Source: Ruminococcus sp. (lineage in GTDB: Bacteria; Bacillota; Clostridia; Oscillospirales; Ruminococcaceae). From it: 7,123 nt of DNA. The translations under genes and the position numbers were made by a program. The notes beneath the pieces were generated by a model. It did no database searches. It was given only the letters and a program-made list of their open reading frames with translations, and was not told the DNA's origin. Positions 7,053 to 7,123 of the stretch are shown in pieces. Location: contig NZ_DXUU01000086.1 in NCBI RefSeq assembly GCF_019417665.1, forward strand, positions 1-7,123, in the 5' to 3' direction. Each line of letters starts with the position of its first letter. Within the stretch, counting starts at the first letter, position 1.

Positions 7053-7056
7053 GCAT

Positions 7057-7123
7057 ATGGCATTTTCTTATGGATTTTTTAACGCACAGAACCTCGACCG
7101 GGTGTATACCGCAGAGGATTTCA
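7057..7123 (+). CDS. start of a baseplate / receptor-binding-type tail protein (partial)
   Basis: The ATG at 7057 lies four bases after the preceding stop, with GGAG at 7046-7049 at seven-base spacing. The 22 visible codons begin M-A-F-S-Y-G-F-F-N and continue to N-L-D-R-V-Y-T-A-E-D-F. A G-F-F-N...D-R-x-Y-x-A-E/D opening is familiar from upper-baseplate or receptor-binding proteins that follow the hub gene in Bacillota siphophages. The position in the operon agrees. The remainder lies outside the window, so the function is tentative. Confidence 0.6.
   Translation, partial: MAFSYGFFNAQNLDRVYTAEDF

Noticed and set aside
1..7123. CRISPR array, tRNA, rRNA, riboswitch or insertion sequence
   Set aside because: No regularly spaced repeats with unique spacers, no cloverleaf or conserved RNA motif, and no transposase were seen on either strand. 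The only tandem repeat is the coding repeat of the tape measure gene.

Overview
The window is part of the late structural region of a tailed phage with a long non-contractile (siphovirus-type) tail, almost certainly a prophage or temperate phage of a Bacillota host. The basis is the gene order tape measure protein, distal tail protein (Dit), Gp37-like tail-hub protein, start of a baseplate or receptor-binding protein, together with the style of these proteins and the strong purine-rich ribosome binding sites (AAGGAGG, GGAGG, GGGGG). The moderate GC content and protein style suggest a gut Clostridia host (Lachnospiraceae or Oscillospiraceae), but that is inference.

Layout. Positions 1-21 probably hold the last codons of the preceding gene. 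Positions 39-3548 (+) encode an 1169-residue tape measure protein with a coiled-coil N-terminus, a TP901-type core domain, hydrophobic segments and a very regular 22-residue aromatic repeat. Positions 3565-4974 (-) encode a 469-residue protein on the opposite strand with a C-terminal HEPN RNase signature (R413-N-H-F-A-H418). It is best read as an ApeA-like abortive-infection protein. Positions 5104-5976 (+) encode Dit, 5979-7052 (+) the Gp37-like hub protein, and 7057 to the window end starts a further tail-tip protein.

How it works together. The plus-strand genes build the tail tube scaffold and the tail tip. The minus-strand gene is foreign to this module. In sampled rows it is about 28-37% GC, against 57-60% in sampled rows of the tail genes. 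It has its own promoter with a perfect extended -10 and its own Shine-Dalgarno, and it sits exactly between the tape measure stop and the Dit ribosome binding site, leaving both neighbours intact. It looks like defence cargo (a 'moron') that a lysogen could express while the late operon is silent. Late transcription through the region would be antisense to it.

The most noteworthy item is this probable HEPN defence gene in an unusual place, the tape measure-Dit junction, with a promoter whose -35 box overlaps the Dit ribosome binding site.
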